Assembly (NCBI GenBank): GCA_020226215.1
Contig: CM035233.1
Span: forward strand, 37,036,027-37,100,026
Direction of reading: 5' to 3'
Origin: Sindora glabra
Taxonomy: Eukaryota; Streptophyta; Magnoliopsida; Fabales; Fabaceae
DNA: 64,000 nt
Positions within the stretch are counted from its first letter, which is position 1. Each line of letters begins with the position of its first letter. The translations under genes and the position numbers were made by a program. Shown piece by piece: positions 22,801 to 33,470 of this stretch. The notes under the pieces are model-generated. The model did not search any database. It saw nothing but the letters and a program-made list of their open reading frames with translations, and had not been told where the DNA came from.

Positions 22801-25800
22801 ACTATTCGTAATTTTCGCAGTGATAATGCTAAAGAGTATTTCTCTTCACAGTTTTCAGCTTATTTGTCTCAGCATGGTATAATTCATCAGTCTTCCTGTG
22901 CTGTCACTCCACAACAAAATGGAGTAGCTGAACGAAAAAATCGACATTTATTGGAAGTTTCTCGGGCACTTTTATTTGAAATGAAAGTTCCTAAAATTTT
23001 TTGGGCAGATGCTGTTTCTACAGCCTGTTTTCTCATCAATCGCATGCCTTCTTCTATTCTTGATGGTCAGGTACCTTTTTCTATTCTGTTTCCTTCTAAG
23101 CCTTTTTTTCCTATTTCCCCCCGTATTTTTGGGTGCACCTGTTTTGTTCATGATCACCGTCCCCAGGTATCGAAATTGGATCCTCGGCCTTTGAAGTGTA
23201 TTTTTCTTGGCTATTCTCGTACTCAAAAAGGGTATCGATGTTTTTCTTCTGAGTTAAATCGTTATATTATTTCTTCTGATGTTTCATTTTTTGAGTCTAC
23301 CCCATTCTTTGGGTCGTCCCCCTCTTCCTCCTCCTTGCCAGGACCAGATCATGTTGATGAATACTTCCTTGTCCCTCCTCCTTCACTAGACTCACAAGTT
23401 CCTCCACCACAAAATTTGGTTCGACCTCCAATTCAGTTTGTTTATTCTCGTAGAGTGCAGGTACCACCAGCAGCTCCTCCACCGATTATGCAACAGCCAT
23501 CTGATCCAGCCTCACTTTCCCACGGTCCGTCAGCTTCATCTCCTCTACCGGCTTCTTCCTCAGCAGATCCGCCCCTTGTGTCTTCTGATTTGGATCTTCC
23601 GATTGCTCACCGAAAAGGTACCCGTACTTGCACTCAGAAAGGTAACCCTCACCACCCTTATTCCATCTCCACCTATGTCTCTTATTCTTCTTTACCTGCT
23701 TCTTCTCGAGCCTTCATTGCTTCTTTAGATTCTATTACTGTTCCTAAGTCCTATTTTGAAGCTCTTTCTCATAATGGGTGGCGTGCTGCTATGGAGGAAG
23801 AAATGTCAGCTCTTGAAGCTAATCAGACATGGGATCTTGTGCCTTTACCTGATGGTAAACAAGCCATTGGTTGCAAATGGGTCTTTACCGTCAAAGTGAA
23901 TCCAGATGGTTCTATTGCTCGTTTAAAAGCACGTCTAGTTGCTAAAGGTTATGCTCAGACCTATGGTATTGATTATTCAGAAACTTTTTCCCCTGTGGCC
24001 AAGATTACCTCTGTTCGTTTACTCATCTCTCTTGCTGCTACTCATGATTGGTCGCTTCATCAATTGGATGTTAAAAATGCCTTTTTACATGGCGATTTGA
24101 ATGAGGAAGTGTACATGGAGCAACCACCTGGATTTATTGCTCAGGGGGAGTGTGGAAAGGTATTACGTTTAAAAAAATCATTATATGGGTTGAAACAATC
24201 TCCTCGAGCTTGGTTTGGGAGATTCAGTGAAGTAGTGACAGAATTCGGAATGAAGAAATGTGATCATGACCACTCTGTGTTTTATAGACAGTCTAGTTCA
24301 GGATGTATTCTTTTGGCTGTATATGTTGATGATATTGTGATTACAGGAAGTGATAAGTTGGGGATCTCACAATTGAAAGCCTTTCTTCAAGCTAACTTCC
24401 AGACTAAGGACTTGGGAGTGCTTCGTTAGTTTTTAGGCATTGAAATTGCTCGAGGGAGAAAAGGGATTTTCTTATCCCAAAGAAAATATGTGCTTGATCT
24501 CTTGAATGAAACAGGAATGATTGGAGCTAAACCATGTGAGAACCCTATGATTCCAAATATTAAGCTTAATCCACAAGATGGGGAATTACTTGAAAATCCT
24601 GAACAGTACAGGAGATTGGTGGGAAAATTAAACTATCTTACTATAACTAGGCCTGATATTGCCTTTCCAGTAAGTGTAGTTAGTCAGTTTATGAACTCCC
24701 CAAGGACTTCTCACTGGGATGCTCTTACACACATTTTGAAGTACTTGAAGAAAGCACCTGGTCGAGGAGTCTTATATAAAAATCATGGTCATTGCAAAGT
24801 GGAGGCTTTTTCTGATGCAGACTGGGCCGGATGTCCTATAGATCGGAGATCAACTTCTGGGTATTGTGTATTTGTTGGAGGAAATCTTGTATCATGGAAA
24901 AGTAAGAAGCAAGCAGTTGTATCTCGCTCCAGTGCAGAATCTGAATACCGTGCTATGGCTCATGCTACATCTGAACTTGTATGGATTAATTATCTTCTTC
25001 AGCAACTTGGCATCAAGACTCATGGGATTATGCAATTATGGTGTGACAATCGAGCTGCTACTCACATTGCTTCAAATCCAGTTTTTCATGAACGAACTAA
25101 ACATGTAGAAGTTGACTGTCATTTTATTCGACAGAAGTTACAAGAAGGAATTATTAGTCTTAGACATATTAGAACAGGGGAACAATTAGCTGATTTATTT
25201 ACTAAAGCTCTTCCGGGAAAACGGGTTGATGAAATTTGTAACAAGCTGGGCATGATTGACATCTATAGCCCAGCTTGAGGGGGAGTGTTAGTAAATAGGT
25301 TCCACATCTATTATATTCTACTATATGTACCCTGTATTATAATATATATAGTGACTGCCTGACTCAGTTGAGAATATGGCAATACAAATTTCTCTCTTAT
25401 TTAACAGTCTTAAAACATGATAAGTGAGTAAATGAAGAATGTCATTGTTTAGCCTTCCTTTCTGATAAAAGAGAGAGAGGGAGCGAGGGAGGGAGGACTT
25501 ACATTTACTAGTCCAATTGGTAAAGGTGGGATGACCCTAAATGTGGTGGGACGGTTGTCTAATTTGTATCTATTTACAGGTGTCAATCGCCAAGTTGGCT
25601 GCTTCAAGCTTGTAGACTCTCGCAGTCCCATTGTAGCACTTACTTTAGGACTTTGAGATACAGCATTCACCAATGGATTGTTCTTATCAGTTGATGCTGC
25701 CTCCGCATGTGGAGATGCCGTACTACTGCTAGAATCATATGATTGAGGGGAAGCCAATTTGGCAGCATCAGCTGAGTCCATTTTGAGTCTCTTGGCAGCT

Positions 25801-28800
25801 TGCTCAGTAACTACTTCACCTTTCAGTCCGGTAGCCTGCATAAGATCAGAGTTTTATCAATAACAAGACAAAAAGAAATGGCATCAATTGGACATGTAGA
25901 TGATAATATTACATTTTCAGCAAGAGTAAAAGCAAAAATATAAAGTAAATGGCCATATCATTGGATTAGAAGAGAAAATTAGATGAAGAAAAATGGAATA
26001 AAATTTTTCTTCTTTACTCTAGAATGGGTGATGATGGAAAAATGAAGCCTTTTTAGTTGATAAAACGTAAATTAACAAAATATATCCCGAATGAATATAT
26101 TATAATATAATCATAAAGGTTATTGATGACGATGGCAAAAATGTCAAACTGTTTACTTAAGCTAATCTCCCCATTTTCATGGAGAGAAAAATTTTAGGGG
26201 CACTAGATGCACTTCTCTTTGAAATTCTGCTGTTTTTTTATCAAAAAAGAAGCTTTTATAAACAGAAAAGAGAATACATGAGAAGAGGTCGAGGAATCTA
26301 AAAAACAAAGAAAGAAACAAAATTAATACAAAATTTCTGTCCAATTTCTATGCAAATTTGACAGACTCAACCTCTAAAGAAACTGCTAGCTTTCAACCAA
26401 AGAGAGGCTATGAACGAAATCCTGTCCCACATTAGAGCACCTGACTGGGCCTAATTATTTTAAAATTCTAGCATTTCTTTCCAACCAAATGCACCAATAT
26501 CAGCAAAACAAGCACAACCCCAAACAGCCATCTTTACCTTATTAACCCCAAAATTTCTGAAATTAGTAGATAAACTAACATCTCAAATTTTCTGAGAAAA
26601 CCAAGTAACATCAAATAGAGGAAATAATTTCGTCCAAAGCTCCCAAGCCATATTGAAATTCTCTACTATCCATATATCATCCAAAGGAAGACAACACTAC
26701 AGAATTTCTTCCACTTTTTTCCCCGTCATTTTTCATTTCCTCTCTTTTTCGCCTAAACCATAGTATGAATCTCATCCCTAATTAACATCTAAATCTCAAA
26801 TTTCCAAAGCCTCTAGCTTCAACTACCACCTTGAAGATTTTAGCCCATGACAAATATATGAATGAAACCCACCTAGATATGCTTGACACATACACAAATT
26901 CTTTCTAAAAATTGCATCATAGCAATATTAGTATTAGGTTTAAACCCCTGACACATTATCATTTACTAATGCAGAGCCATTAAGCTTGTAAAAGCCAAGG
27001 GGACATAAGCCTATAAAAAAATTTGTTATATTTATAAAGGACAACTATGCTTTACTTTCTCAAGTTTGTCCAGCTTGCGCCTGAACTCATTGCGCTTTTG
27101 GTCTAGTATTTCCTGCTTCTTCCGCAGTTCCTCCTTTAGCTGCTCTAAGTTTTGGAGCTTCTTCTGCAAAGGAGGCAGAACCTTAGGTCCATTTGCTTGG
27201 GCAGGGTTAGGTTGATCAGATGTTGGTGGAACGTCAACAATGTTCTTTGAAGCAAAAGTTTGACTGATATCTTTGTCCCTACCAGTGGCAGCTGTAAGAG
27301 ACGGAACACAGGCAGGTGTTTTGCCAGGGGTGGTTGCAGTTACACCATTGCCACTGGTAATGCCATAATCATGGATGCTATCATGATTTGCCCACCGCAG
27401 CTTGATAAAACGATTACCCATTACAGCATCAGGTGCCTTCAAAGCAGCTTCAGCTTCTTCCCTCTTGGAGAACTGGACAAAAGCTCGCTCACTGTTGAAT
27501 GGAATATTAATATCAATAACCTCCCCAAATTTTTTAAAATGAGAAAGAAGAGCCTCCCTTTTGTTGATGTTTTGAGGTATGCCATTTACAAATAAGGTAC
27601 GCAGTGCCTTTTGAGATGGCCTCCGGATGTTATGCAAACTATCAATATGTACATCTGAAGATAAATTTGTGGCTTTTAGACAATCATCCTTTACAACTGG
27701 CTTTCCTTGACTGGCACATTCTTGAATGTGAACTAACTCATCATTATCTTCCATTGATTTATTCTTAGGATAATGAAAGGAACTTATAGAATTCTTTTCT
27801 TTCATATCAAGTCTGTTCCTTGAACCATCATATCTGTCCCCAACAGATGAACCAGCACTATGTGAACTGATAGATGGTCTGGTGATACCAATCGGAAAGT
27901 CACTAACAGGAGAATCAGATAACCTCACATGATACCGGTTAGAAGGAGCACCACGCCCTATGGGCTTAGTTTCATAGACCTCTGATGACTCTAAACTTAG
28001 GGGTGTATTTGATGTTTGAAGACCACTATCATTCCAGAGGGGCTGATCAGGATCATAAACATCAGCTCCAGTTACACAACTAGGACCAGAATACGCACTA
28101 CCCAAGGCCAAACCATCATCAACCACTCCACACTTACTAACTTTACCATGTATATCTTTCACGTTTATTGTTGTTCTTGAAGCACTAATTGAACATAAAG
28201 ATTCAGATCCAGCAGGCAAACCTATTAGGTGTGAACTTGGAAGTGAAACAGGCAGGTCGAACTGTGAAAGACCCTGAATTGCAAAAATCAAATTACTTAA
28301 TGGAACTATGCATGAATCTAATGCAAGAGTTTAATAAGACACTATTCAAATTAAATACCTTCCTTTATTAGAAATATTAAAACCTCTATCAAATGCAAGC
28401 CTGCATTAAAAATGCAAAATGGAACACAACTTATACAATGCAAAATAGTACCTGAACATCTTCAATAACAATCCGATTAATGCCATGTTCCATAGGACAC
28501 ATGTCCCCTCTAAGGCAAAATCCACGTTCTTCGAAGTCTCTACATCGTTGGTGAGGAATACTAGTATTCAATGAAGAATTAACAGAAGGTCTGTGTTTTC
28601 CTTGTAAACCAATGGGACAAAGCATATCCAAGCCACCATGGGGTACTCCTTGAAATAATCCAAAAGCATTCCAAGATGCACTTTGAGCACTATTTGTAAC
28701 ATCTGGTAAATCCCATCCAGTATAAATTGAATGGAACCTAGAATTTCGCTGACTCAAACCCAAAGGTGCTGCAGGAACTGAAGTAAAGCCAGGGCGCCTT

Positions 28801-29102
28801 CTTTCAATTTTTGTGGAGAATTCTCTCTCTGTGGTAGCATTCATTGTTTCAAAGGCTTTAAAGTCATTTTCTCTGAAAGGAAGCCTATTACCAAAAGTTT
28901 TGCCACGCTTCTTGAATTGCTTGCTAACAACGGGAACGGAAACATCTCTCTCCAAGGATTCAGAATGAGCTTCCTGCCTCCGATGCTTATGATTCCGATC
29001 ATTGTCATCATCATCATCACTAACTTCCTTTTCCTCTGGATCACTGAGGCAATCAAATTGAGCAAGAGGCCCTGGCTTCAGAGATGAAATTTTCAGATCC
29101 AT
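19452..29102 (-). CDS. C3H41: CCCH zinc-finger, double-RRM RNA-binding protein (C3H41-like; RBM26/27 family)
   Basis: Four coding exons on the minus strand, spliced as 29102-28452, 28273-27056, 25835-25503 and 19880-19452. All have GT..AG introns and all junctions are phase 0, giving 876 residues. Features in order: acidic N-terminus with a run of Asp; one CCCH finger (C187, C196, C202, H206; CX8CX5CX3H); RRM1 at about 440-513 (RNP2 LFVNGI, RNP1 RAFVQF); a charged coiled coil at about 586-623; RRM2 at about 720-798, split by the last intron; Ser-rich acidic tail. The CCCH-RRM-coiled coil-RRM layout is that of Arabidopsis C3H41 and animal RBM26/RBM27, which act in nuclear RNA metabolism; the role here is inferred. 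The start is the ATG at 29102; the TTG just upstream is not used. A young copia element sits antisense in the last intron. Confidence 0.9.
20287..20407 (+). repeat. Copia 5' LTR (121 bp)
   Basis: Begins TG and ends CA. Identical base for base to 25286-25406. Unusually short for a copia LTR. Confidence 0.94.
20408..20421 (+). promoter_or_regulatory. Copia primer-binding site
   Basis: TGGTATCTAGAGCC abuts the 5' LTR. It matches the usual plant initiator-Met tRNA site TGGTATCAGAGCC apart from one extra T. Confidence 0.85.
20515..20958 (+). other. GC-rich leader of the copia element
   Basis: Between the primer site and gag lies a leader strikingly rich in G+C and CpG (about 20520-20850), unlike both the AT-rich host DNA and the rest of the element. 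Two short open frames (20556-20765 and 20762-20983) are in other frames than gag and have no domain. They may be chance or short upstream frames. Confidence 0.6.
20959..25278 (+). pseudogene. Copia gag-pol polyprotein, one internal stop
   Basis: 1440 codons including the final TGA. The chosen start is ATG 20959 (MDTSSDF); an in-frame ATG 27 codons earlier only adds a hydrophobic leader. Gag has a Gly/Arg-rich tract and zinc knuckle CYHCQEQGHIKKFC (residues 290-303). Protease DSG is at about 376. The integrase HHCC region is near 505-540, with catalytic D559, D622 and E658 (DX35E). RT motifs include KARLVAKGYAQ, QLDVKNAFLHG and YVDD at 1122. RNase H has DADWAG and SAESEY. A TAG at 24427-24429 (residue 1157), in the conserved segment after GVLR, separates RT from RNase H. 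Everything on both sides stays in one frame with no other lesion. The family's product is a self-cleaving polyprotein. Confidence 0.92.
25277..25285 (+). promoter_or_regulatory. Copia polypurine tract
   Basis: GAGGGGGAG lies immediately before the 3' LTR and overlaps the gag-pol stop codon by two bases. Confidence 0.85.
25286..25406 (+). repeat. Copia 3' LTR (121 bp)
   Basis: Identical to the 5' LTR, and followed by the GTCTT target-site duplication. Confidence 0.94.
25503..25835 (-). CDS. C3H41: C3H41-like gene, coding exon 3
   Basis: 111 codons from the acceptor (TGCAG at 25840-25836) to the donor GTAAGT at 25502. The exon ends in the first strand of RRM2 (TTFRVIPPL). The copia insertion ends only 96 bases downstream of this donor. 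Confidence 0.87.
26232..26860 (-). mobile_element. 5'-truncated LINE tail in an intron of the C3H41-like gene
   Basis: On the minus strand one frame reads AWELWTKLFPLFDVTWFSQK, then after a stop VSLSTNFRNFGVNKVKMAVW, and later ISFIASLWLKASSF. This matches the pattern of the zinc-binding C-terminal end of plant LINE ORF2. It is followed by an untranslated tail ending in TTTATAAAAGC and an A-rich run near 26232-26255. Stops interrupt the frame. Truncation to the last few hundred bases is typical of LINE insertion. It lies in the 1.2-kb intron 25836-27055, in the same orientation as the gene. Confidence 0.55.
27056..28273 (-). CDS. C3H41: C3H41-like gene, coding exon 2
   Basis: 406 codons. The acceptor AG is at 28275-28274, and the exon opens with GLSQFDLPVSLP. 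The donor GTAAAG is at 27055, after the coiled-coil codons for KLEK. It carries RRM1 and the coiled coil. Reading through the donor would meet a stop within about eight codons, so splicing here is required. Confidence 0.88.
28452..29102 (-). CDS. C3H41: C3H41-like gene, coding exon 1
   Basis: 217 codons from ATG (29102-29100) to a CAG codon followed by a GTACT donor at 28451. It contains the acidic DPEEKEVSDDDDD segment, a basic KHRRQE patch and the CCCH finger near its end. The candidate acceptor upstream is AG at 29109-29108, leaving five UTR bases before the ATG. Confidence 0.88.
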
Positions 29103-29109
29103 CAATCCT

Positions 29110-31271
29110 TATAAAATGCAAATTTTACAGTACCCTCCTCCAACCTCCAATTGGTTTGGTGTCTTTGTTGTCTGGAGAGTTATGGCAAAATCAGAGGGCC
29201 TACATCAAGATAAAAGTAACTGTGCTCAGAAACAATATTGAACAACATAATGCAGTGAAACAACTTCGCATAATCAAGAAACAGGGTTATTAGTAGTCTT
29301 ATAATCTGTACACAATGTGCTCTCAAAGAGAAAGAAAGTACACAGAAATTGTTTTTGGGAAATAAAAATTTCAGAGCAAGAAAATCAATCAAAATTATAC
29401 TCACACAAGATGAATGATATATTGTCTTGCAAGAACAATAAGACAGTCACCAACAATATATATGACCTATCACTTAAGATGAATGGTAAATGACTTGGAT
29501 GACAGTGTTATTTGTGCTTGTGTACTGTGGAAGTTGATGCCCAGGGGGTGCTACGATTTAGTTGCTTGTTGCAAGTTATATGATTACATCCAGTTACCTG
29601 TATTTGTGCTAAGTTCTATTTTAGATGTTAATGTAACAAGATGAAGCTCATGTAGCTTCGGTTGGGGAGAGGGGCATTGTGTTAAAAGTGCACATTCCAA
29701 CATCAGTAAAGCATTATGTTTTTAGTTGTTTATAAGTGTTATTGTGGGTCATAGTACCTCCATATAAAAAGAGGCTTAGGGTTTAGTATAATATATGAAT
29801 GAATTCTTCTTTCATTGAGCCAGTATATGGTCAGAGTCACATTCTCTTTGCAGTCTTTCTATTTTTTTTCCAACTCAACTTATTATGTAAACACACTTCA
29901 TGAATGTAAGTTTTTAGATTTTGCCAAAAAATGGATACCCAATCAACTGTTCATCAAAGTTCTAAACACCATCAATGAATACACTTATGTATACCCACTC
30001 TTTTTGTAGACTTTTTTTCTATACTTTTTCCACTCACCCTATTATGTAAACGATCTACCGTCCATCAAAGTTCTAAACACCATCAATGAACAAATGTTTG
30101 CCACATCATCAAACCAACATTTTTCTTGCCTAAGAATTATTTCAAAACCTTTTTAAACAATACAACAACAACCAAAAGTTAATCCTATTTGATGACGTCA
30201 ACAATAGACCATGGGATGCCAAATGATTATCGTCATCCAAAATAAATCCTTTTCCATGGTAGCAACCTCCTCTATACATACCAACACTATACATCACATG
30301 TTGCTACCTCGAGCATTTAACATTTTGGTGACCTAAGACACCTTTCACCTTTAACGACACTTATTTCAAGTAATTTATATCTAGACATACAGATTTCGTC
30401 TCTAGTTCCTACTACCCTGATACTTCACAAAAGTGTTTCCCATCCTAAGAATCAAATAAGTTTCTATAATATTCTTTGTCAATATTCTAGAAATAATTGT
30501 CATACCATTCAACGAGATAACTATTGTTACTTTAATTTTCTTTCCGTGATTATCACAGTCCATTCATGAACACAAAAGATGGAATTGCATTAATCAGATC
30601 AGTGCTGCATTAAGTATGAGGAAGGTTGGACACTTTAGGGTAGAATAAATAAAGAGAAGGTGAAGACTTAAGATATTGACAAGTCAAGGAAATGAAGAGA
30701 AGGCGTAGCAATCATCATATTTGGAAATCGAACGACTCCACCCAACAACCTGGCAGGAAGCAACTATAGAGGGAGACAACAGACCTCAGTTAAGCCAAGA
30801 CCATCAATCACGGTAGTGACAATGGAGAGTAACGAAGTACAGAAACATGAGTTCGACACACCAGGCTGGTGTAGGCTCTAAACAGAAACCCTTAATTGCA
30901 GACTACTTTTAATTTGGCTTGTTTTATATTACAAAAAAAATAAAAAAGAGGAAATTCCAAATCCATTTGGCATTGACAATTCATACACTTAAACTATTGA
31001 TCATCCCAAGCGATTTACAGTTCAATGGACGTAAGCATTGTCGGCGCTACCCTAAGCCTGTCTATAATTTTCAGTCTTCGATCAAACATACCAGCTACAC
31101 TCGATAGAAAACACCATGCAACGGGCTTATTTAAGATGAAAAAAAAATTAGTGTCCAACAAAGCAAACCAAAAATAATTCACACAAACAGAAAGAAAGCA
31201 ATTTATTGGCCAATATATTTCTACTATTAAGGAACCGCCATTAAAACAATCTCATTAAGAGGGAGGGAGCA
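29110..31271 (-). other. 5' UTR intron of the C3H41-like gene
   Basis: About 2.2 kb without coding sequence. It contains a small LTR-like remnant (29659-29835) and a duplicated segment: a 28-bp sequence at 29952-29979 recurs at 30063-30090, with related sequence also before each copy (near 29880 and 30040). The rest is ordinary AT-rich sequence. Confidence 0.5.
29659..29835 (+). mobile_element. Small LTR-retrotransposon remnant (TRIM-like)
   Basis: A purine-rich tract (GGTTGGGGAGAGGGG, about 29660-29674) precedes TGTTAAAAGTG at 29680, as a polypurine tract precedes an LTR. Inside are a TATAAAAA box (about 29763) and GGCTTAGGG. Just after lies TATGGTCAGAG (about 29825-29835), resembling a decayed methionine-tRNA primer site. 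The suggested LTR is about 29680-29822. No coding region remains. Confidence 0.35.
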
Positions 31272-31273
31272 AC

Positions 31274-31560
31274 CTCAGGATGCCAGAGTTCCAGGACCAC
31301 ACGCTAATGTCGTAGAAGGTGGTCGAAGCGGCGGAATTGTTGGCCGGAGAGTAAAAACGGCGATGATTGGTGGTGACTGACAGAGAGCAAAGCGAAAGAG
31401 ATTAAATTCGAGAGTGTAGGATGTGAAAAAGAGGGCAAGGAGGCGGCGATAGGGGAATACCAGCAGACTGAGCGGAGGAAAGAAGAGGTACACGACGGAA
31501 AACGCCTCGAGGACGACGACGACTGCGTGAAAGAGAGAGAGAATGCCCGGGACTAGAAAG
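31274..31560 (-). other. C3H41: 5' UTR exon of the C3H41-like gene
   Basis: Upstream on the gene strand lies a GC- and CpG-richer, CT-rich block quite unlike the AT-rich flanks, ending at a good donor (CTGAG followed by GTTGCT, at 31273). It would join the acceptor at 29109-29108 across a 2.2-kb 5' UTR intron. The pyrimidine patch at about 31530-31545 suggests initiation nearby. The 72-codon open frame here is not regarded as coding. Transcript evidence is lacking. Confidence 0.6.
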
Positions 31561-31760
31561 GTACAAACCAGAGTATGGCTGGTAGCTGGAGGAGGTAGTT
31601 AAAATTGTAACTTCATTATTTAAATTAAAAATTATGAATTGGTATTATTATATATTTGGAAAAAAACATGCAATGCAAGTGTATAAATTTATAGCGCGAA
31701 TTTTCGCGAATTTTCAGTGCCAAAAGATTTCAAAATATTTATTTTACACCCTTTTGTCAC
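31561..31760 (-). promoter_or_regulatory. Putative promoter of the C3H41-like gene
   Basis: On the gene strand a TATATAATAATA stretch (about 31645-31656) lies upstream of the presumed start. Further up, the 10-mer CGCGAATTTT occurs twice in tandem at 31695-31714, next to ATTCGCGC, which fits the E2F consensus WTTSSCSS. CG-rich motifs are rare in this region. The regulatory meaning is inference. Confidence 0.4.
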
Positions 31761-33438
31761 CTTTTCTATTAATATAAAAAATATATCATGTTAAATGTTT
31801 GGAATTATTCTAATTTATTTTTAAATATTATTTAAATAAACTACCAAGAATAACCGAGTTATCAAAAGTAATTGTGATTTACTTTCGATTTGAATTGGAA
31901 TTCTATTTTTAATTATTCTAGGAGTTCCCTTTGAAATCCAATTGTATTAGGTATGCACACTTCCAAAAAATGATAAAAGCTTTTAAAAAGGAAATGCCTA
32001 TCAAATATAAGGGGAAAGTTGTTGTTTTTTTTCATATTTTATAGAAAGAATAATTTTTATTTCGATATTTTATAGGAAGAAAATTTCCCTTTTCATTTGC
32101 ACAAAGAAAAACTTCCATTTTGCCGTTCATAATTCCAAGTCTAAATCCTATGAGGCTTTAACTTGTAATTAGATGGGGGAAAAAAAGAGAGAAAAGAAGA
32201 TGAGAGAAAATAAAATAATAAAGGAAATATTTTTTTATTTGGATGTGTAAAAAACAAGAAGAAAGAAAATGATAAAAAATAATTTCCTTATTCATTTAGA
32301 TAGATAGAATAGTAAAAAAAATTAAATTAAGTTAAATAATAAATTTATCTTTCAACTTAATATTTTTATCTAATATTTTATTTGTGACAGGTTTTAATTA
32401 TAATTATAATTTTTCATATTCATGTATAATTTTTTAAAAATATATTTTACTTAAAAATTTAAATTTATGGCCTTTTTTTTATTAAACTTCGATAAAATTT
32501 TGCAAAATTTTCATTTATGTATCAAAGAACAACCCTTGAAATATATCAATAGCATATAAATTTATCAATATTATATTTAAGAGATTTTCCTACTTATATT
32601 ATTATTTTGTTGTTTTTGTTAATTTTTGCTCCTACTATATCTTCAAGCTTTTTTAGAAATAACTATGCTAATTTTTTTCTATTTATAATATTATCACTAG
32701 TGTCTTCACACACGCTCCATGTCATTTAAAGATTTTTCTATTATTGAATTAACTTAAGAAATTATTTTATTTTTTTACTACTTCATTATGCATGATTGCA
32801 TCTAACAATTACATTTTTTAGAGTACATTTGCAAGTGCTCAAGCTATTTAATTTTTTTCTTAAGTAAGACATTTTTTATTTATTTTAATATTAAATATTA
32901 TTTAGAAACTTAAAAATTCGATATCAATTAAAATTATTGAAATTTTACAATTACGAATCTTAATACATTAAGATTGTGCCAGAAGTACGCAAATTGAAAT
33001 GACCGCGCATAAAATTTTTTAAAAAAATTAGATTTTTTAATTAATTTTTATATACTAATAACTCAAATTAATTAAGTTAAAAAGCCCCAAATAAGTAAAA
33101 ATTTTCAGACAATTATTGAAGCAATCTTGAATGATTTTAATTGTTAGTTTTTTATTGGAAAAATTATTTTTAGTGATTCATTAATTTTATGATATTATAA
33201 ATATAAATTTTAAAAGTTTATTATTCTCTAGATAATATAAAACTTCGGAATTGAAAATCAAAACCCACCAATTCCGATATATAGTAGTGGGTAGTTATTA
33301 AATTGGAGGTGTAAATAAAATTGTCTTCTAAATGGTTTAAAATCATGTCTCAATCCCTTTATATTTAAATTAAACATGATTTCTAATTAGTTTTTTGGGA
33401 AATGAAAAGGTGGAATCCAAAATTTTTAATCCCTTTTC

Positions 33439-33470
<32 letters not shown>

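Larger units (their letters stand above)
20287..25406 (+). mobile_element. Young Ty1-copia LTR retrotransposon
   Basis: A 5120-bp element with identical 121-bp LTRs (20287-20407 and 25286-25406), each TGTTAG...TTTAACA, flanked by the 5-bp target duplication GTCTT (20282-20286 and 25407-25411). A methionine-tRNA-type primer site (TGGTATCTAGAGCC) follows the left LTR at 20408. The polypurine tract GAGGGGGAG (25277-25285) precedes the right LTR. A single gag-pol frame runs 20959-25278 in copia order (gag, protease, integrase, RT, RNase H) with one stop at 24427-24429. It lies antisense in the last intron of the C3H41-like gene. Identical LTRs indicate a recent insertion. Confidence 0.96.

Noticed and set aside
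22972..23728. Open frames opposite or overlapping copia pol
   Set aside because: Shadows of the main polyprotein frame.
31275..31493. 72-codon minus-strand frame near the host gene start
   Set aside because: Fits a 5' UTR exon better than coding sequence: CT-rich, ends at a splice donor, and no continuation with the downstream frame.
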